A program made the position numbers and the translations under genes. From Dethiobacter alkaliphilus (GTDB taxonomy: Bacteria; Bacillota; Dethiobacteria; DTU022; UBA8154): a DNA stretch of 64,000 bases. The stretch spans positions 8,103 to 72,102 of the forward strand of contig JAENYV010000005.1 of the NCBI GenBank assembly GCA_016841605.1. The letters are read 5' to 3'. Below, piece after piece: positions 13,868-22,907 of this stretch; positions within the stretch are counted from its first letter, which is position 1, and every line of letters starts with the position of its first letter. The notes beneath the pieces were generated by a model. The model was not told where the DNA came from, searched no databases, and worked only from the letters and a program-made list of their open reading frames with translations.

Positions 13868-16015
13868 CTATTCAGGGTTGATAAAAAAGGGACGGCTGAT
13901 TTCACTGGAAAGTGTATAGTCCTCGGGAGGCGTCCAGAGCTTTCCTTCAACTTGAAAGATCAGACGGTCGGGAGGCAAATTTTCCCCCAGTGTAAGAAGC
14001 AGGGCATCTGTAAAAAGCTCGGCCAAAGCCTTTTCTTTTGGGCTTCCGCCGGGAGGAAACAGCTCCGTAAAAGAAGCTTCCCAGTCTAAAATAATTTCCT
14101 TTTCGTAAACTTTGATCTCTCTGAGGCGAGGTTTTACCGGCAGGAAGGCAGAACTCTCCCGGATAACCGCGTTTACCAGGCCCACAGGATCTTTCAATCC
14201 GCTATTCTCCTGGGGAAAAAGGTAATAACAATCGCCGGAGCGGTAAGGAAGATAAATATGCGGCTTATCCCCCAAACGACAAGGAGAAAAAACTTTATCC
14301 ACAGCAACTCCCTCTCCGCTAAGAAAAGATACTTTTTCTCCTTCCAACAAAAATTGTATTCCATCCACTGAGGAAAATTGAGAAAGGGTCAACACCAGGG
14401 AATCAACCAGACCCAGGATCTGAGTAGAACCTGAAAGCCGGTTTAGCTCTGCAGGGAGATCCAGATAAACAAGCCCCTCTTTGACCTCCACCTCAATATT
14501 TATATCTTTGGATATGGTGCGGGAGAGTCCGCTGGAGCTCCGTGGGCCTTTAACCAGTTCGTTAACCGCTGTTTGGAGTAACTGGGGAGCAGCCTTGACA
14601 CTGCGGTTTACAGGAATAAGGTTACGGGCCTCTTCATCGAAGAAAAACAGATTTATGTAGCTTTCCCCCTCCGGTCTTTCAAAGGTTACCGGCCGGTAAA
14701 GAATTTTTGCCTGCTCCCCATTCTCGGATTTCCCATTTTTCTCTTCGAGGTTTCTATTTTCACCTGCTAAGCTTTCGGCATCAGGCGTTTCCAGAATAAA
14801 CAGATTGCCGTCGCTGCCGGCCAGGGCCAGGATGTTGCCATCGCCGGAAAGAGCATTTTTTTCAATACGGCTGGCCATCTCCATCTCTCGCAAAGTATTC
14901 CCATAATTATCCATTACAACTATTTTACTGAAATCCTCACTATATTCCTGCCAGGAAGAGGCGACAATCCTCTCTCCGGAGGAGGAAAAATCCAGTAATG
15001 CCCCGCTGGGGATTCTTCGCCCCCAGAGCAGTAATCCGTCATGGTTATAGACCCAAAAATTATTGTTCCCTGCAGCAAAAGTATTGTAAGCCAGGAGATA
15101 GCGTCCTTTTTCCGTCAGGCCAAGCCAATTAATCTCCTTTTCGCTTCCCGTCCGGCAAGACCATAAACAGGAAGGCTCCTCGTCCGGTCCTAATCGGTAA
15201 TACTGCAATTCAATGCCATTGTAAAGAACGAAATACCCTCCTTCCGCGGAAAATGCCGCAAGCTGAGCCTCTTTTTCCCAAAGCAAATCGCCTTCTCGAA
15301 TAACTTTGAAGATACTATCAGACTCTCCTTTTTCCAGATAACAAATTTCTTCCCCGGAGGTAAAAGAAAGTGCTTGGAGCGGGTCTGTCTCCATTTGCCA
15401 AAGAAGAGCCCCCCATTTATCCAGACAATAAAGAGTACTTTTCTTTTCTTCGGAAACCGAAAGGGCCAGTTTATCACCGTTTTTATTTAAAACCAGATGT
15501 TCAATTTCCCCATCAAAAGATGTTTGCCAGAGAATATATCCATCCTCGCGTAAGAAATATATTTTCCCCTCATCAGTCCCCACAGCCGTAAAACGTCCGT
15601 CTTCCGTCAACGCTGCACAGACGGGAAGACCCTCGGAAGCAATCTCCCAGAGAAGATTGGCCTCGTCATCCAGCTTGCTAATCGTCCGTGCTTCGGAGCT
15701 AAAAAGAATTTCTTCCCCATTGTGGGAAACGGATAGAGCGAAAACCTTCATTTCGGGATTAAGTACAGAAAAACGCCCTCGCAGGGAAAGCTCACCTTGC
15801 AGGGGTTCTTGCCCCGTTACCAGGGGCTCAATCGGTTCTTCCAGGGAAGAATGCGGCGGGGTTTGACTGCATGAAGAAAGCGTACTAAACACAAAAAGAA
15901 AAGTGATTAAAAACATTATTAACCTTTTAGTAAAAGATAACTTTCTACTGATATGAAAAATTGTCTTCCCGGCCTGTCTTTTAAACGGCGTTACAAGTTT
16001 TCTCTGTCTAATCAT
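13868..16015 (-). CDS. Lipoprotein with beta-propeller and two GerMN domains
   Basis: The 715-residue protein starts at ATG 16015, chosen over ATG 16042 because GGGAGGG lies just ahead. After a basic stretch, a hydrophobic helix ends in LSSC, a plausible lipobox (Cys about 49), so it is likely anchored outside the membrane. Residues about 70-420 hold repeated units of the type GEEILFSSE, GRFTAVGTDEGKIYFL and NLFILETP, a PQQ/WD-like propeller. About 450-580 is one GerMN domain (LVKGPRS, VYLDLPAEL), and 590-710 a second. GerM takes part in sporulation and germination in Bacillus; propeller plus GerMN also resembles LpqB. It lies downstream of the PhoR-like kinase gene (stop at 16154), echoing the MtrAB-LpqB order of actinobacteria. 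Confidence 0.85.
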   Translation of the reverse strand: MIRQRKLVTPFKRQAGKTIFHISRKLSFTKRLIMFLITFLFVFSTLSSCSQTPPHSSLEEPIEPLVTGQEPLQGELSLRGRFSVLNPEMKVFALSVSHNGEEILFSSEARTISKLDDEANLLWEIASEGLPVCAALTEDGRFTAVGTDEGKIYFLREDGYILWQTSFDGEIEHLVLNKNGDKLALSVSEEKKSTLYCLDKWGALLWQMETDPLQALSFTSGEEICYLEKGESDSIFKVIREGDLLWEKEAQLAAFSAEGGYFVLYNGIELQYYRLGPDEEPSCLWSCRTGSEKEINWLGLTEKGRYLLAYNTFAAGNNNFWVYNHDGLLLWGRRIPSGALLDFSSSGERIVASSWQEYSEDFSKIVVMDNYGNTLREMEMASRIEKNALSGDGNILALAGSDGNLFILETPDAESLAGENRNLEEKNGKSENGEQAKILYRPVTFERPEGESYINLFFFDEEARNLIPVNRSVKAAPQLLQTAVNELVKGPRSSSGLSRTISKDINIEVEVKEGLVYLDLPAELNRLSGSTQILGLVDSLVLTLSQFSSVDGIQFLLEGEKVSFLSGEGVAVDKVFSPCRLGDKPHIYLPYRSGDCYYLFPQENSGLKDPVGLVNAVIRESSAFLPVKPRLREIKVYEKEIILDWEASFTELFPPGGSPKEKALAELFTDALLLTLGENLPPDRLIFQVEGKLWTPPEDYTLSSEISRPFFINPE

Positions 16016-16153
16016 TCGAGCCCTCCCGACAAGATAACTCATAAATCGTCATATTACTCTATTGTAAAGGACAGGTGTTATGCACATGTTATTATTCCTT
16101 TAAGTTTACATAATAAATAGAATGCCCGTCTGATCGGAGTCGACAAAAAAGGT

Positions 16154-17569
16154 CTATTCAGGCTGGAGTGAAGGATCAATAGGAAGAGAAAAGAAAAACG
16201 TACTTCCTTTTCCCTCCAAACTTTTTACGTAAATTTTCCCATCGTAATGTTCTACGATCTCCTTGCAAATCGCCAGTCCCAGCCCTGTACCTCCCAAGTA
16301 ACTGGAGCGGGACTTGTCAACGCGGTAAAAACGTTCGAAGATAAAGGAAAGGCTGTCTTCCGGAATTCCACACCCGGTATCCTCGACAGTTATAAGCACT
16401 TCATTCTCACTCGTTTCAGCACTAAGCTTAATCCATCCGCCGGAGGGAGTAAATTTTACCGCATTATCCAAAAGATTAAAGAGAACTCTTTTCATAGCTT
16501 CCGGAGAAACAAAAAGGTATGGAAGCTTTTCAGGAATAAGGGTAAAAAACTGCTGGTCCTTGCGCTCCAGGCGCGGCCGGGTCACATCAACAACTTCTTC
16601 CAGGAGCAAGCTCAGAGGTATAATCTCCCGTTTATCGGCAACTTCCTGACGCCGGGTAAGATCAAGTAGATCTTCCACCAGGTAGATGAGGCGTTGTGTC
16701 TCCTGGTTGATGTCTTGCAAAAATTCCTTTTGTTGTTCGGGTTCCATTTCATAATTTTGCAGGGATTGGAGACAGATATGGATGGAGGCCAGGGGTGTGC
16801 GCAGATCATGGGAAACGTCGGCTACAAAACGCGTCAGACGCTGGTTCATATCTTTAACCCGGGCAGCCATGATATTAAACTGTTCGGCCAGATGGCCAAT
16901 CTCGTCTTTGGAAGAGACGGTTATTTTCTGATCCAAATTCCCCTCGGCCATCTGCTGTGCTGCGCTGGTTAGCTCCTTAATCGGTCCGGTCAGATGGTGG
17001 GCAAAGAGCACAACCAGTGTTCCTGCTAAAAACATGGCTACAATAGTGGAAAAGAAAAGAAAACGACGGACCGCGGCCAGTGTTTCATGGACCGGTTCCA
17101 GTGACGTCGAAAAGAAAACCGCCCCCTGGAGTAAACCTTCTCTCTCCACAGGAACAGCGACCTGCAAAACCCACTGTTCTGAAAGACTGCTGAACTGAAT
17201 GTTACGCCCTGTTCTGCCCTCCAGGGCTTCCTGAATTTCCGGTCTTTCCAGGCGGCTCCCCAAATATCCGCCGATGCGCAAAGAATCCCCCAGGACAGTG
17301 GACTGGGGATTGACAATAATTACTCTGGCGTTAATCTGACGGCTAAAATTTTCCGCTACACTGCTGAGCAGAACCGGATCGGCTCCTTCCCGCAGGTAGG
17401 TGGAAATAAACTGGGCCGCAAGCTTCCCAGTGCGCTCCAAATTTTCCTCTTCCGAGCTAAGATAATACTGTTCCAACATATTAAGGAGGATGAGTCCTGT
17501 TACAAGCATAACAGCTAATATTACTAAAAGATATGTGATGGTCATTCTGAAGCGTATGCTTCTCAACAT
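16154..17569 (-). CDS. HAMP-domain sensor histidine kinase, PhoR/ResE/WalK-like
   Basis: The 471-residue protein has a membrane segment at about 8-28, an extracytoplasmic region of ~130 residues, a second membrane segment at about 165-187 and a HAMP linker (LTGPIKELTSAAQQMAEGNL). HisKA follows with VADVSHDLRTPLAS (phospho-His near 255), and HATPase has the N box (LLDNAVKFTP), G1 (DTGCGIP) and G2 (GGTGLGLAI). It autophosphorylates on a cell-envelope signal. The gene begins 12 bp after the stop of its regulator gene, so the two form an operon, with the GerMN lipoprotein further downstream. Confidence 0.93.
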   Translation of the reverse strand: MLRSIRFRMTITYLLVILAVMLVTGLILLNMLEQYYLSSEEENLERTGKLAAQFISTYLREGADPVLLSSVAENFSRQINARVIIVNPQSTVLGDSLRIGGYLGSRLERPEIQEALEGRTGRNIQFSSLSEQWVLQVAVPVEREGLLQGAVFFSTSLEPVHETLAAVRRFLFFSTIVAMFLAGTLVVLFAHHLTGPIKELTSAAQQMAEGNLDQKITVSSKDEIGHLAEQFNIMAARVKDMNQRLTRFVADVSHDLRTPLASIHICLQSLQNYEMEPEQQKEFLQDINQETQRLIYLVEDLLDLTRRQEVADKREIIPLSLLLEEVVDVTRPRLERKDQQFFTLIPEKLPYLFVSPEAMKRVLFNLLDNAVKFTPSGGWIKLSAETSENEVLITVEDTGCGIPEDSLSFIFERFYRVDKSRSSYLGGTGLGLAICKEIVEHYDGKIYVKSLEGKGSTFFFSLPIDPSLQPE

Positions 17570-17581
17570 ATTTTTCGTTCT

Positions 17582-18268
17582 TCAGACCTCCCTGAATTTA
17601 TAACCTGTTCCCCAGACAGTTAAAATAAAATATGGTTCTGCGGGATATTCTTCAATTTTTTCCCGCAAGTGCCTGATGTGAACATCAACCGTCCTGGCAT
17701 CACCACAATATTCGTAGCCCCAAATTTCCTCCAACAGCAGGTCCCGAGAATAAACCCTCCCCGGGTTAGATGCCAAAAAACTCAGCAGAGCATATTCTTT
17801 GGAAGTAAGAGATACTTCCCGCTCCTTAACGCTAACCCTGTGTTTAATTAAATCAATTTCTATATCACCTACTCTAACCACTTTATTCCCTGTAAAGGTA
17901 TGCTGTGCCGTACGGCGCAGAATGGCCCGGATACGGGAAAGAAGCTCCCTTGTATTAAAGGGCTTGGTCATATAATCATCGGCACCCAGCTCCAACCCCA
18001 GGATCTTGTCAATATCCTCATCCCTGGCAGTGAGCATGATGATAGGGACTTCGGATTCCCGTCGGATCGTACGGCATACCTCAAATCCGTCTATTTTGGG
18101 AAGCATGAGATCGAGGATAACCAGGTGAGGTTCATCACGGTCGACCGCTTCCAGTGCTTCTTCTCCGTCATAGGCCACATAAACAGTAAATCCTTCTTTT
18201 TCCAGGCTAAACTTAAGTGCTTTAGCCAACGTTTTTTCGTCCTCAACCAGAAGAATTTTTTCGTTCAT
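17582..18268 (-). CDS. OmpR/PhoB-family response regulator
   Basis: The 228-residue protein has a receiver domain (1-120; acidic pocket Glu9/Asp10, phosphoacceptor Asp53 in VILDLMLPKIDG, Lys in DDYMTKPF) and a winged-helix DNA-binding domain (about 130-227; LTSKEYALLSFLA, RTVDVHIRHLREKIE). It lies just upstream of its kinase gene. It follows the uracil-DNA glycosylase gene by only 7 bp, so it is read from the same transcript and may be translationally coupled. Confidence 0.95.
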   Translation of the reverse strand: MNEKILLVEDEKTLAKALKFSLEKEGFTVYVAYDGEEALEAVDRDEPHLVILDLMLPKIDGFEVCRTIRRESEVPIIMLTARDEDIDKILGLELGADDYMTKPFNTRELLSRIRAILRRTAQHTFTGNKVVRVGDIEIDLIKHRVSVKEREVSLTSKEYALLSFLASNPGRVYSRDLLLEEIWGYEYCGDARTVDVHIRHLREKIEEYPAEPYFILTVWGTGYKFREV

Positions 18269-18275
18269 TGTCCTT

Positions 18276-18902
18276 TTATCCCTCCGGGAAAAGTTTCCTG
18301 TATTTCTTCATGACTTCCTGCATATCTTCCCAGACCGCCTTTTTTTTCCGCGGATCCCGCAGAAGTGCGGCCGGATGAAATGTCGGCATGATATGACGTC
18401 CTTCGATTTGATGCCAACTGCCACGCTGAGTAGTAATGGCAATATCCGGGCTGATTAACGCTCTGGAAGCCACAGCTCCAAGGCAAACCAAAATCGGCGC
18501 ATCAATAATTTCTATCTGCCTTATTAGTAATGGTAAACAGGCTTGGACCTCGTCTTTTTGCGGCGTTCTATTCCCCGGAGGCCTGCACTTGACTATATTT
18601 GCTATATAAATCTCTTGCCTCTTCAAGGCGGAAGCCGCGAAAATGCGGTCTAACAACTCACCGGCAGCCCCTACAAATGGACGCCCCAACCGGTCTTCCT
18701 CTCCCCCGGGCCCTTCACCGATAAACATAATCCGGGCATCAGGCGAGCCCTCGCCGAAAACAATATTTCTTGCCCCTTTCCGCAGAGAACAGCGACGACA
18801 TTGTAGACAAAAATTTTTCCACTCCTGCAAAATTTCAGCAGATGTTTTCTTTTCCTCGTCCTGGTTTTCCAGGTATTTAAAAAGGTTTACCTGTTCTTCC
18901 AA
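18276..18902 (-). CDS. Type-4 (iron-sulphur) uracil-DNA glycosylase
   Basis: The 208-residue enzyme removes uracil from DNA. Family 4 marks are visible: the motif GEGPGGEEDRLGRPFVGAAG, the HPAALLR motif near residue 175, and four cysteines for a 4Fe-4S cluster (Cys in NFCLQCRRC, in VKCRPP and in QACLPL). The start is TTG 18902 with GGAGGTGG about 9 nt upstream. It precedes the OmpR-type regulator by 7 bp. An N-terminal acidic extension of ~30 residues is typical of the bacterial phage-SPO1-polymerase-related subgroup. Confidence 0.93.
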   Translation of the reverse strand: MEEQVNLFKYLENQDEEKKTSAEILQEWKNFCLQCRRCSLRKGARNIVFGEGSPDARIMFIGEGPGGEEDRLGRPFVGAAGELLDRIFAASALKRQEIYIANIVKCRPPGNRTPQKDEVQACLPLLIRQIEIIDAPILVCLGAVASRALISPDIAITTQRGSWHQIEGRHIMPTFHPAALLRDPRKKKAVWEDMQEVMKKYRKLFPEG

Positions 18903-18953
18903 TCAGTCCGCCACCTCCAGAAAAAGAAAATGGCCAAAATTTCTTCTCTAGCT

Positions 18954-19598
18954 CTAGTTTGTCCCCCGCATATCCTGCCATCTTTCTCTGGCCATACGGA
19001 TGATACCCGCATCGTTAATTTTTTTATCATTAATAATTCTTGCAAAATAAAGAATCGCTTCTCTGTCATTTCCCAGACGCCTGTTCAGTTCCCCCATAAC
19101 ATAAAGTGTGCGGGCCGGGTTGCCAATATCCGCGTCTTTTTCAAAAGCATCCTGAAAATATTTCACCGATTCCCTCATATATTTTTTTTCCGGCTCCTCT
19201 TCACCGACAAAACGGTAAAGCCAGGCCGTATGCAGAGTTAAACCGGCCAGGAGAATATTTTTTGCTTTTTGTAACAAGGCACAATCAATAGCTCGCCTGT
19301 AAGCCAGGATCGCCAGACCTACCGTCCTTATGCCGCTAAAATCAAGGGATAATTTGATAATTTTGTTCTTGATAGCCTCTTTAAATTTCTCTCCCGGTGC
19401 TTGAAAACTTTCTGTAAATCCATATCCGCAAAAAGGACAAATATTAACATTGTAGTAAATAGGATTCTCTCCCTTATAGTGAGTGCAAAAATCCGTATCT
19501 ACTTTTGAAACAACATATCTGCTTCTTCTTACCTTTGAACTCTGAAAATTCTGGCCGCAGACCAGGCAGGTCAGATTCTTTAAGAAAAGGTCATCCAT
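18954..19598 (-). CDS. DUF2225 protein with N-terminal zinc-binding cysteines
   Basis: The 214-residue version starts at ATG 19598, with GGAGAG 6 nt ahead; an upstream TTG (19676) would add 26 residues of no clear domain. Near the N-terminus CLVCG and, 45 residues on, CPFCGYGF pair as a probable four-Cys zinc site. The rest is helical, TPR-like (AILAYRRAIDCALLQKAKN; ARTLYVMGELNRRLGNDREA). The family is widespread in Firmicutes, and its function is not established. It lies upstream of the glycosylase gene. Confidence 0.85.
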   Translation of the reverse strand: MDDLFLKNLTCLVCGQNFQSSKVRRSRYVVSKVDTDFCTHYKGENPIYYNVNICPFCGYGFTESFQAPGEKFKEAIKNKIIKLSLDFSGIRTVGLAILAYRRAIDCALLQKAKNILLAGLTLHTAWLYRFVGEEEPEKKYMRESVKYFQDAFEKDADIGNPARTLYVMGELNRRLGNDREAILYFARIINDKKINDAGIIRMARERWQDMRGTN

Positions 19599-19764
19599 TC
19601 CCGTCTCTCCAATCACTGATTTGATATGATTGACAGCATATAAAAAAACTTTCTCCACGGTTGCCCTTTTTCGCAAGCCACTTTTAAATCCTTATTCTTT
19701 ACACGCAGGAGTTTTCCTCTAATTTAGCAAGGTTTTTGCAGAAATAGTTCTACCAACGATTAAA

Positions 19765-19793
19765 AAGCCTGGCGGGACAAGTCCGTCAGGCTT
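19765..19793 (-). terminator. Terminator of the pdxST operon
   Basis: On the minus strand AAGCCTGACGGAC pairs with GTCCCGCCAGGCTT, one bulge and one wobble, followed by TTTAATCG. It lies 44 bp beyond the pdxT stop. Confidence 0.85.
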
Positions 19794-19836
19794 GCTTTAT
19801 ATAAAATAGACCTGTATCCAGAGGGAAAAACTTACT

Positions 19837-20499
19837 TTATTCCACATTTTGGCCAATTTTAACATTAAAAATCTTATGCTTAACTTCCAGGGCCATCTCT
19901 AGAAAATAACAATGCAGTCTCGTATCGTCGGTAAGTTCGGGATGAAACGCCGTAACAAGAAGATTTTTCTCCCGGGCTGCGACAACAACTTCATCTAAAA
20001 TAGAGAGAACTTCCACCCCTTCACCGATGGAGGTAATCTGGGGTGCCCTGATAAATACTCCGCAAAAAGGCTTCTCTCCCAGCACCGGAATAGAAAGATC
20101 CGTTTCAAAACTTTCCCGCTGGCGTCCAAAAGCATTACGACGTGTCTTAATCGACATCAACGGTAGAATTGGTTCCTGCTCTTCCACTTCCCTGGCCAGA
20201 AGGATTAAACCCGCACAAGTTCCTAAAACCGGCTTACCCGCCGCAGCAAGGGAACGAATTTCGTTCAGGTAACCGTACTTCCTGCTCAGACGACCGATAG
20301 TTGTGCTCTCTCCGCCCGGAATAATCAGCCCGTCCAACTCAGGAATTAACCCGGCATTTCTTATGGGAAAAGCCCTGGCACCACAATTTTCAATTGCGTC
20401 AATATGCTCTGAAACTGCACCCTGTATTGCCAGGACACCGATCTTTAAATCTCCATAGAAACCGGAAGCAGTTATCTTGTTTTCCGCATCTTGGGGCAT
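19837..20499 (-). CDS. pdxT: Pyridoxal 5'-phosphate synthase glutaminase subunit PdxT
   Basis: The 220-residue class I glutamine amidotransferase supplies ammonia to PdxS for vitamin B6 synthesis. Nucleophile Cys95 lies in GTCAGL, and His186/Glu188 in FHPEL complete the triad. PGGESTT is the family signature. The N-terminus is about 18 residues longer than usual (KIGVLAIQG starts at 19), but GGAGAG precedes the ATG at 20499, supporting that start. The gene follows pdxS by 30 bp. Confidence 0.96.
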   Translation of the reverse strand: MPQDAENKITASGFYGDLKIGVLAIQGAVSEHIDAIENCGARAFPIRNAGLIPELDGLIIPGGESTTIGRLSRKYGYLNEIRSLAAAGKPVLGTCAGLILLAREVEEQEPILPLMSIKTRRNAFGRQRESFETDLSIPVLGEKPFCGVFIRAPQITSIGEGVEVLSILDEVVVAAREKNLLVTAFHPELTDDTRLHCYFLEMALEVKHKIFNVKIGQNVE

Positions 20500-20529
20500 T
20501 TTTTTACTCTCTCCTCTTTAAAAACAGGG

Positions 20530-21414
20530 TTAAATTCCCCTGATCTGCATCTTCTCCGTTTCAGCTAAGAGATTAATATCCAGGCCGGGCATTGCTTCTC
20601 CCAGGCCACGGGAAACCCTGGCCACGAGTTCGGGATCATCATAATGAAGAGTCGCTTCAACGATAGCCACCGCCCTTTTATGAGGATCCGAGGATTTAAA
20701 TATGCCGGAACCGACAAAAATACCGTCGGAACCTAATTGCATCATTAGCGCAGCATCGGCCGGAGTGGCAATACCGCCTGCTGCAAAGTTGACAACAGGA
20801 AGTTTCCCCAGTCTCCTCACTTCCAGTAAAAGTTCATATGGGGCACCCAATTCCTTGGCCAAAGTCATAAGCTCTTCTTCCGGAAGATATTGGACTTGGA
20901 GAATCTGCTCGGTAATCTTGCGCATATGTCGAACGGCTTCAACGACGTTCCCTGTTCCGGGTTCCCCCTTAGTGCGAATCATTGCCGCCCCTTCTCCGAT
21001 GCGGCGGAGTGCTTCACCCAAATCCTTTGCTCCGCAGACAAAGGGAACTTTAAAATTTTTTTTATTTATATGGAACCGCTCATCTGCCGGGGTTAAGACT
21101 TCACTCTCATCAATATAGTCAACTCCAAGAGACTCCAGGACCTGTGCCTCAGCAAAATGACCGATACGGCACTTGGCCATAACAGGAATTGTAACTGCTT
21201 CCATAATAGCGACAATTCTTTCCGGATCCGCCATGCGGGCCACTCCACCCGCACTACGTATATCAGCCGGCACCCTCTCCAGAGCCATAACCGCCACAGC
21301 GCCGGCTGCTTCGGCAATTTTAGCCTGTTCCGGTAGGGTAACATCCATAATAACCCCACCCTTTTGCATTTCAGCCATCCCTTTTTTTACCCGATAAGTG
21401 CCTTTCTCTGCCAT
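20530..21414 (-). CDS. pdxS: Pyridoxal 5'-phosphate synthase lyase subunit PdxS
   Basis: The 294-residue barrel enzyme condenses ribose 5-phosphate, glyceraldehyde 3-phosphate and ammonia to PLP. The start at 21414 gives [12 protein letters not shown], the family's length and N-terminus; AGGAGG lies 10 nt ahead. Seen are QKGGVIMDV, the catalytic Lys in [10 protein letters not shown] and [16 protein letters not shown]. It forms a two-gene operon with pdxT. The 238-bp gap upstream of it has no gene. Confidence 0.97.
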   Translation of the reverse strand: MAEKGTYRVKKGMAEMQKGGVIMDVTLPEQAKIAEAAGAVAVMALERVPADIRSAGGVARMADPERIVAIMEAVTIPVMAKCRIGHFAEAQVLESLGVDYIDESEVLTPADERFHINKKNFKVPFVCGAKDLGEALRRIGEGAAMIRTKGEPGTGNVVEAVRHMRKITEQILQVQYLPEEELMTLAKELGAPYELLLEVRRLGKLPVVNFAAGGIATPADAALMMQLGSDGIFVGSGIFKSSDPHKRAVAIVEATLHYDDPELVARVSRGLGEAMPGLDINLLAETEKMQIRGI

Positions 21415-21652
21415 CTTCAACCAGCCTCCTGCTTTTATAACGCTATTATTATATTGAATTTCTATCATAAAGATATATGGTGGGTATTAAGATAATTTAA
21501 CACAGGCTCGTCCTGGTTTGTAATCCTAATATTAAGTTAGTTTTCCGTAGGTATAAATATTATCTCACAAATAAAAATTACTTTCAAGAAATAATCTGCA
21601 AATAATACTCTTATTTAAAGTAAAGACTTTATGGGGAATTTTAACATTATTT

Positions 21653-22765
21653 CTAGTTCTCTGGCGAAATGAGCAAATTTTTTTTCCGGCGGAAACGATT
21701 TAAAGCTATTGTTATAAGTTTATCAATCAAATCCGAATATGGAAGACCGCTGAATTCCCAAAGTTTTGGATACATGCTGATACTGGTGAAACCGGGCATA
21801 GTATTAATTTCATTGGCAATAATCTTTTTTTCATCCGGTAGATAAAAGAAATCAACCCTTCCCAACCCGCTGCATTCTACGGCAAGAAAAGCCTCTATCG
21901 CATACGCTTGAATCAGTTCGGTTATCTCCTTTTCCAACGGAGCCGGGATGAGAAGACGCGAACGGTTATCCAGGTATTTTGCCCTGTAATCATAAAAATC
22001 GTTACAGGGAACGATCTCCCCCGGAACGGAGGCAATCGGTCTCTCATCTCCAAGAACGCTGCATTCAATCTCCCGTCCGGAAATATTTGCCTCAACAATA
22101 ACTTTGAGATCGAAATAAAATGCTTCCTGGACGCCTTGAATAAGCATTTCCCTATTGGAACATTTGCTAATACCCACACTGGAACCCATATTAGCCGGCT
22201 TGATAAAACAGGGGTATCCCAGTTGGTCTTCAATTTCCGAAATGATTAGATCTTGCTCTTTTTCCCATCTCCAGGTATGAAATGCCAGAAAATCTCCTAC
22301 ATGCAGGCCTCTATGGCGGAAAAGAATTTTCATAAATTCCTTATCCATGCCCGTTGCAGAAGCGAGGACCCCGGCTCCCACGTAAGGAATCCCGGCAAGT
22401 TCCAATAAACCCTGTACTGTTCCGTCTTCGCCGAGGGGCCCATGAAGGGCAGGGAAAACTAGATCCAATGCCAGAAAACCGTTCCCGAAACCCTGCTCCC
22501 GCCGGTCCAGCAGTAAAAGTCCCGGTGATGACGGATCGGTTATTATCGTTGCATAGCTGCAGTCACCGGGAATAAGTTTCTCCTTCAATGACTTCAGGGG
22601 ATCCCCTCCCGCCAGCCAGCGCCCTTCTTTGGTAATTCCAATCGGAATAATGTTGTATTTCTCAGGGTCCATAGCTTCCATAACCGCTGCCGCGGATATC
22701 AGAGAAACTTCATGTTCCCCGGAACGCCCTCCGAAAAGCACACCCACGTTTATTTTTTCCGGCAA
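21653..22765 (-). CDS. ddl: D-alanine--D-alanine ligase
   Basis: The 370-residue ATP-grasp enzyme makes D-Ala-D-Ala for peptidoglycan. Seen are LFGGRSGEHEVSL at the N-terminus, HGPLGEDGTVQGLLEL, the ATP-grasp lid, and NEINTMPGFTSISMYP near the C-terminus (metal-binding Glu and Asn). The Tyr-Lys type selectivity is consistent with D-Ala rather than D-lactate ligases (MYPKLWE). The start is taken as TTG 22765, which has AAGGGG 9 nt upstream and gives the family's N-terminus. An ATG at 22828 would add 21 residues but lacks a ribosome binding site. Confidence 0.94.
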   Translation of the reverse strand: MPEKINVGVLFGGRSGEHEVSLISAAAVMEAMDPEKYNIIPIGITKEGRWLAGGDPLKSLKEKLIPGDCSYATIITDPSSPGLLLLDRREQGFGNGFLALDLVFPALHGPLGEDGTVQGLLELAGIPYVGAGVLASATGMDKEFMKILFRHRGLHVGDFLAFHTWRWEKEQDLIISEIEDQLGYPCFIKPANMGSSVGISKCSNREMLIQGVQEAFYFDLKVIVEANISGREIECSVLGDERPIASVPGEIVPCNDFYDYRAKYLDNRSRLLIPAPLEKEITELIQAYAIEAFLAVECSGLGRVDFFYLPDEKKIIANEINTMPGFTSISMYPKLWEFSGLPYSDLIDKLITIALNRFRRKKNLLISPEN

Positions 22766-22872
22766 AATTACCAACCCCTTCAGACATTTCCTTAATTTTT
22801 TTTCGGCAACTAATATTATCATATGCATTTTCCGGCGCTAAGAGTCTAACTTCATAAAGATCCGAGCAATTT

Positions 22873-22904
22873 AACAAGCTCCCCGTTTTTCCGGGGAGCT
22901 TGTT
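22873..22904. terminator. 12-bp hairpin after the EF-G-like gene
   Basis: AACAAGCTCCCC and GGGGAGCTTGTT pair perfectly over 12 bp, directly beyond the stop of the EF-G-like gene. On the minus strand only AAATTG follows, so the T-tract is poor; a pyrimidine-rich run follows on the plus strand. It is likely a 3'-end hairpin for the minus transcript. Confidence 0.6.
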
Positions 22905-22907
22905 CTT

